The notes beneath the pieces are model-generated. The model did not search any database and was not told the DNA's origin. It was given only the letters and a program-made list of their open reading frames with translations. A DNA stretch of 6,546 nt from DASVDK01 sp036562265 [NCBI: Thermodesulfobacteriota bacterium] (GTDB lineage: Bacteria; DASVDK01), in the NCBI GenBank assembly GCA_036562265.1, contig DATCKS010000256.1, positions 1-6,546 of the forward strand, given 5' to 3'. Positions 5,661-6,546 of the stretch are shown piece after piece. Position numbers and translations under genes: made by a program. Positions within the stretch are counted from its first letter, which is position 1. Every line of letters begins with the position of its first letter.

Positions 5661-6134
5661 ATGACGCTCAGGCCGGCCGCACAGCGAGTGCAGGAGGCGC
5701 TCCGCGCGCGGGGTCTCGACGCGGAGGTCATCGAGTTCGCCGAGAGCACCCGCACGAGCGCCGAGGCGGCCGCGGCGATCGGCTGCGAGGTCGCGCAGAT
5801 CGCCAAGAGCCTTGTTTTCACCGTGGCCGGGGCCCCGGTGCTCGTGATCGCCTCCGGCGCCAACCGGGTCGACACGGCAAAGCTCGCGGAGGTCGCGGGC
5901 GGCCCGGTGGAACGGGCCGACGCCGAGACGGTGCGCCGGGCCACCGGGTTCGCCATCGGCGGCGTCCCGCCGGTCGCGCACGCGACGCCGCTGCCCGTCT
6001 ACATCGACCGCGACCTCCTCACCCTCGAGCGGATCTACGCCGCGGCCGGCACGCCGCACGCGGTCTTCCCGCTCACGCCGGACGACCTCGTCCGCGTGAC
6101 CGGGGGCCGCGTCGTCGATCTGGCGGCGAAATAG
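5661..6134 (+). CDS. YbaK/EbsC-family aminoacyl-tRNA deacylase
   Basis: A 157-residue single-domain protein, the usual length for free-standing YbaK/EbsC/ProX trans-editing enzymes. Characterised members hydrolyse misacylated tRNAs, chiefly Cys- or Ala-tRNA(Pro), in the cytoplasm. Landmarks are FAESTRTSAEAAAAIGCEVA (26-45), QIAKSLVF (46-53) with the conserved substrate-binding Lys49, PVLVIASGANRVDTAKLAE (59-77), ATGFAIGGVPPVAHAT (94-109) carrying the GGxxPxxH signature with His107, and VYIDRDLL before AGTPHAVFPLTPDDLVRVTGG. The sequence is closer to the general YbaK/EbsC group than to the Ala-specific ProXp-ala type, and specificity cannot be fixed by eye. The ATG at 5661 directly follows a promoter, with no ribosome site, suggesting leaderless translation. 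It is divergent from the aminotransferase gene, and a hairpin overlaps its stop codon. Confidence 0.9.
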   Translation: MTLRPAAQRVQEALRARGLDAEVIEFAESTRTSAEAAAAIGCEVAQIAKSLVFTVAGAPVLVIASGANRVDTAKLAEVAGGPVERADAETVRRATGFAIGGVPPVAHATPLPVYIDRDLLTLERIYAAAGTPHAVFPLTPDDLVRVTGGRVVDLAAK

Positions 6135-6152
6135 CCGTGCGCCGGCACGGCT
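6133..6152 (+). terminator. GC hairpin overlapping the deacylase stop codon, terminator-like
   Basis: AGCCGTGC (6133-6140) and GGCACGGCT as far as 6152 give a perfect 8-bp stem with a 4-nt loop, starting at the second base of the UAG stop. No T-tract follows, so as an intrinsic terminator it is incomplete. A second copy of the right arm, CACGGCTC (6161-6168), could compete for the left arm. Confidence 0.35.
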
Positions 6153-6179
6153 CCTGCGGACACGGCTCGTGCGCGACGG

Positions 6180-6202
6180 GGCCTCGCGCCGCGGCCGAGG
6201 CC
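6180..6202 (+). other. Stem-loop abutting the lipoprotein ribosome-binding site
   Basis: GGCCTCG (6180-6186) and CGAGGCC (6196-6202) form a 7-bp perfect stem with a 9-nt loop. It ends one base before the Shine-Dalgarno GGAGGT at 6203-6208. The site itself stays unpaired, but a helix touching it could influence ribosome access or shield the 5' end of a processed mRNA. Confidence 0.3.
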
Positions 6203-6214
6203 GGAGGTGTCCCG

Positions 6215-6546
6215 ATGTCCGCCCGCACGACCGCTCTCGCGCTGGCCGCCCTCCTGATCCTCCCGGCGGCCTGCGCGACGCCTCGCGACGCGACCGATAC
6301 GACCGACACGGAGGACGAGGCCCGTACCGCCGACTTCCCGCCGTCGATCCCCCGGCGCGCGGCCGTCACGGTCACCCCGGTGCGGTTCGACGCCTACCTC
6401 CTCGCCCTCCGGAACATCCGCGACACCTACCCCGCCTTCGCCGCCGGCGGCAACCAGCAGGTCGTCGGCGACGAGATGCGCGAGCCGGTCGCCCGCGCCG
6501 GGCTCACGCTCGAGGAGTTCCGCAGCCTCCACGCGCAGGTCCAGGC
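6215..6546 (+). CDS. Putative lipoprotein of unknown function, N-terminal part
   Basis: The first 110 codons of a gene that continues past the right edge. The ATG at 6215 follows a near-perfect Shine-Dalgarno GGAGGT with 6-nt spacing. The N-terminus MSARTTALALAALLILPAAC is a short signal peptide ending at Cys20. LPAAC resembles a lipobox, although Pro at -3 and Leu at -4 are not ideal, so lipidation is likely but not certain. An acidic, Thr/Asp-rich linker follows (about 24-40), consistent with a spacer above the membrane. A helical domain then begins: RFDAYLLALRNIRDTYPAF (about 58-76), then EPVARAGLTLEEFRSLHAQV (about 90-109). The last segment resembles GVSFDHFARVQREL in the small exported protein at 274-654. 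No promoter is evident in the 80-bp gap after the deacylase gene, so co-transcription is possible. Confidence 0.75.
   Translation, partial: MSARTTALALAALLILPAACATPRDATDTTDTEDEARTADFPPSIPRRAAVTVTPVRFDAYLLALRNIRDTYPAFAAGGNQQVVGDEMREPVARAGLTLEEFRSLHAQVQ

Overview
The window is GC-rich bacterial DNA (about 70% GC by eye, with codon third positions dominated by G/C). Genes are densely packed on both strands, and I see no mobile element, CRISPR array or phage gene. The promoter-like sites found are of the sigma70 type, the tRNA gene encodes its own CCA end, and several proteins have Sec or lipoprotein signals. The DUF3047, DUF554, COG1313 and YbaK families together suggest a Gram-negative, high-GC lineage such as Rokubacteria/Methylomirabilota, Myxococcota or a similar soil proteobacterium. 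That placement is inference; there is no phylogenetic marker beyond one tRNA.

Layout, left to right. (1) 1-165, minus: start of an amino-acid-type ABC transporter substrate-binding protein, cut by the window edge, behind a near-consensus promoter (221-250). (2) 274-654, minus: small exported protein of unknown function. Its AT-rich upstream region holds a tandem 11-bp direct repeat (753-774). (3) 775-1022: GC-rich intergenic DNA without a recognisable gene. (4) 1079-1155, minus: tRNA-Pro(CGG) with its own promoter and a large downstream hairpin (1023-1060). (5) 3594 down to 1233, minus: three-gene putative operon, DUF554 membrane protein, then DUF3047 exported protein, then a PflX-type (COG1313) radical SAM protein. 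(6) 3867-4157, plus: small membrane-anchored zinc-ribbon protein, divergent from the operon; the gap between them contains two palindromes and a candidate promoter. (7) 4177-5523, minus: class-III PLP aminotransferase resembling glutamate-1-semialdehyde aminomutase but probably not HemL. (8) 5661-6134, plus: YbaK/EbsC-family aminoacyl-tRNA deacylase, divergent from (7). The two promoters appear to share one -35 palindrome, and the deacylase mRNA is predicted to be leaderless. (9) 6215 to the edge, plus: start of a putative lipoprotein.

Most of the window is ordinary housekeeping or accessory content. No new defence, mobile or biosynthetic system is evident. The points most worth checking are the back-to-back promoters sharing a -35 element, the leaderless start of the deacylase gene, the helically phased direct repeat at 753-774, and the unexplained DUF554/DUF3047/radical-SAM gene set.
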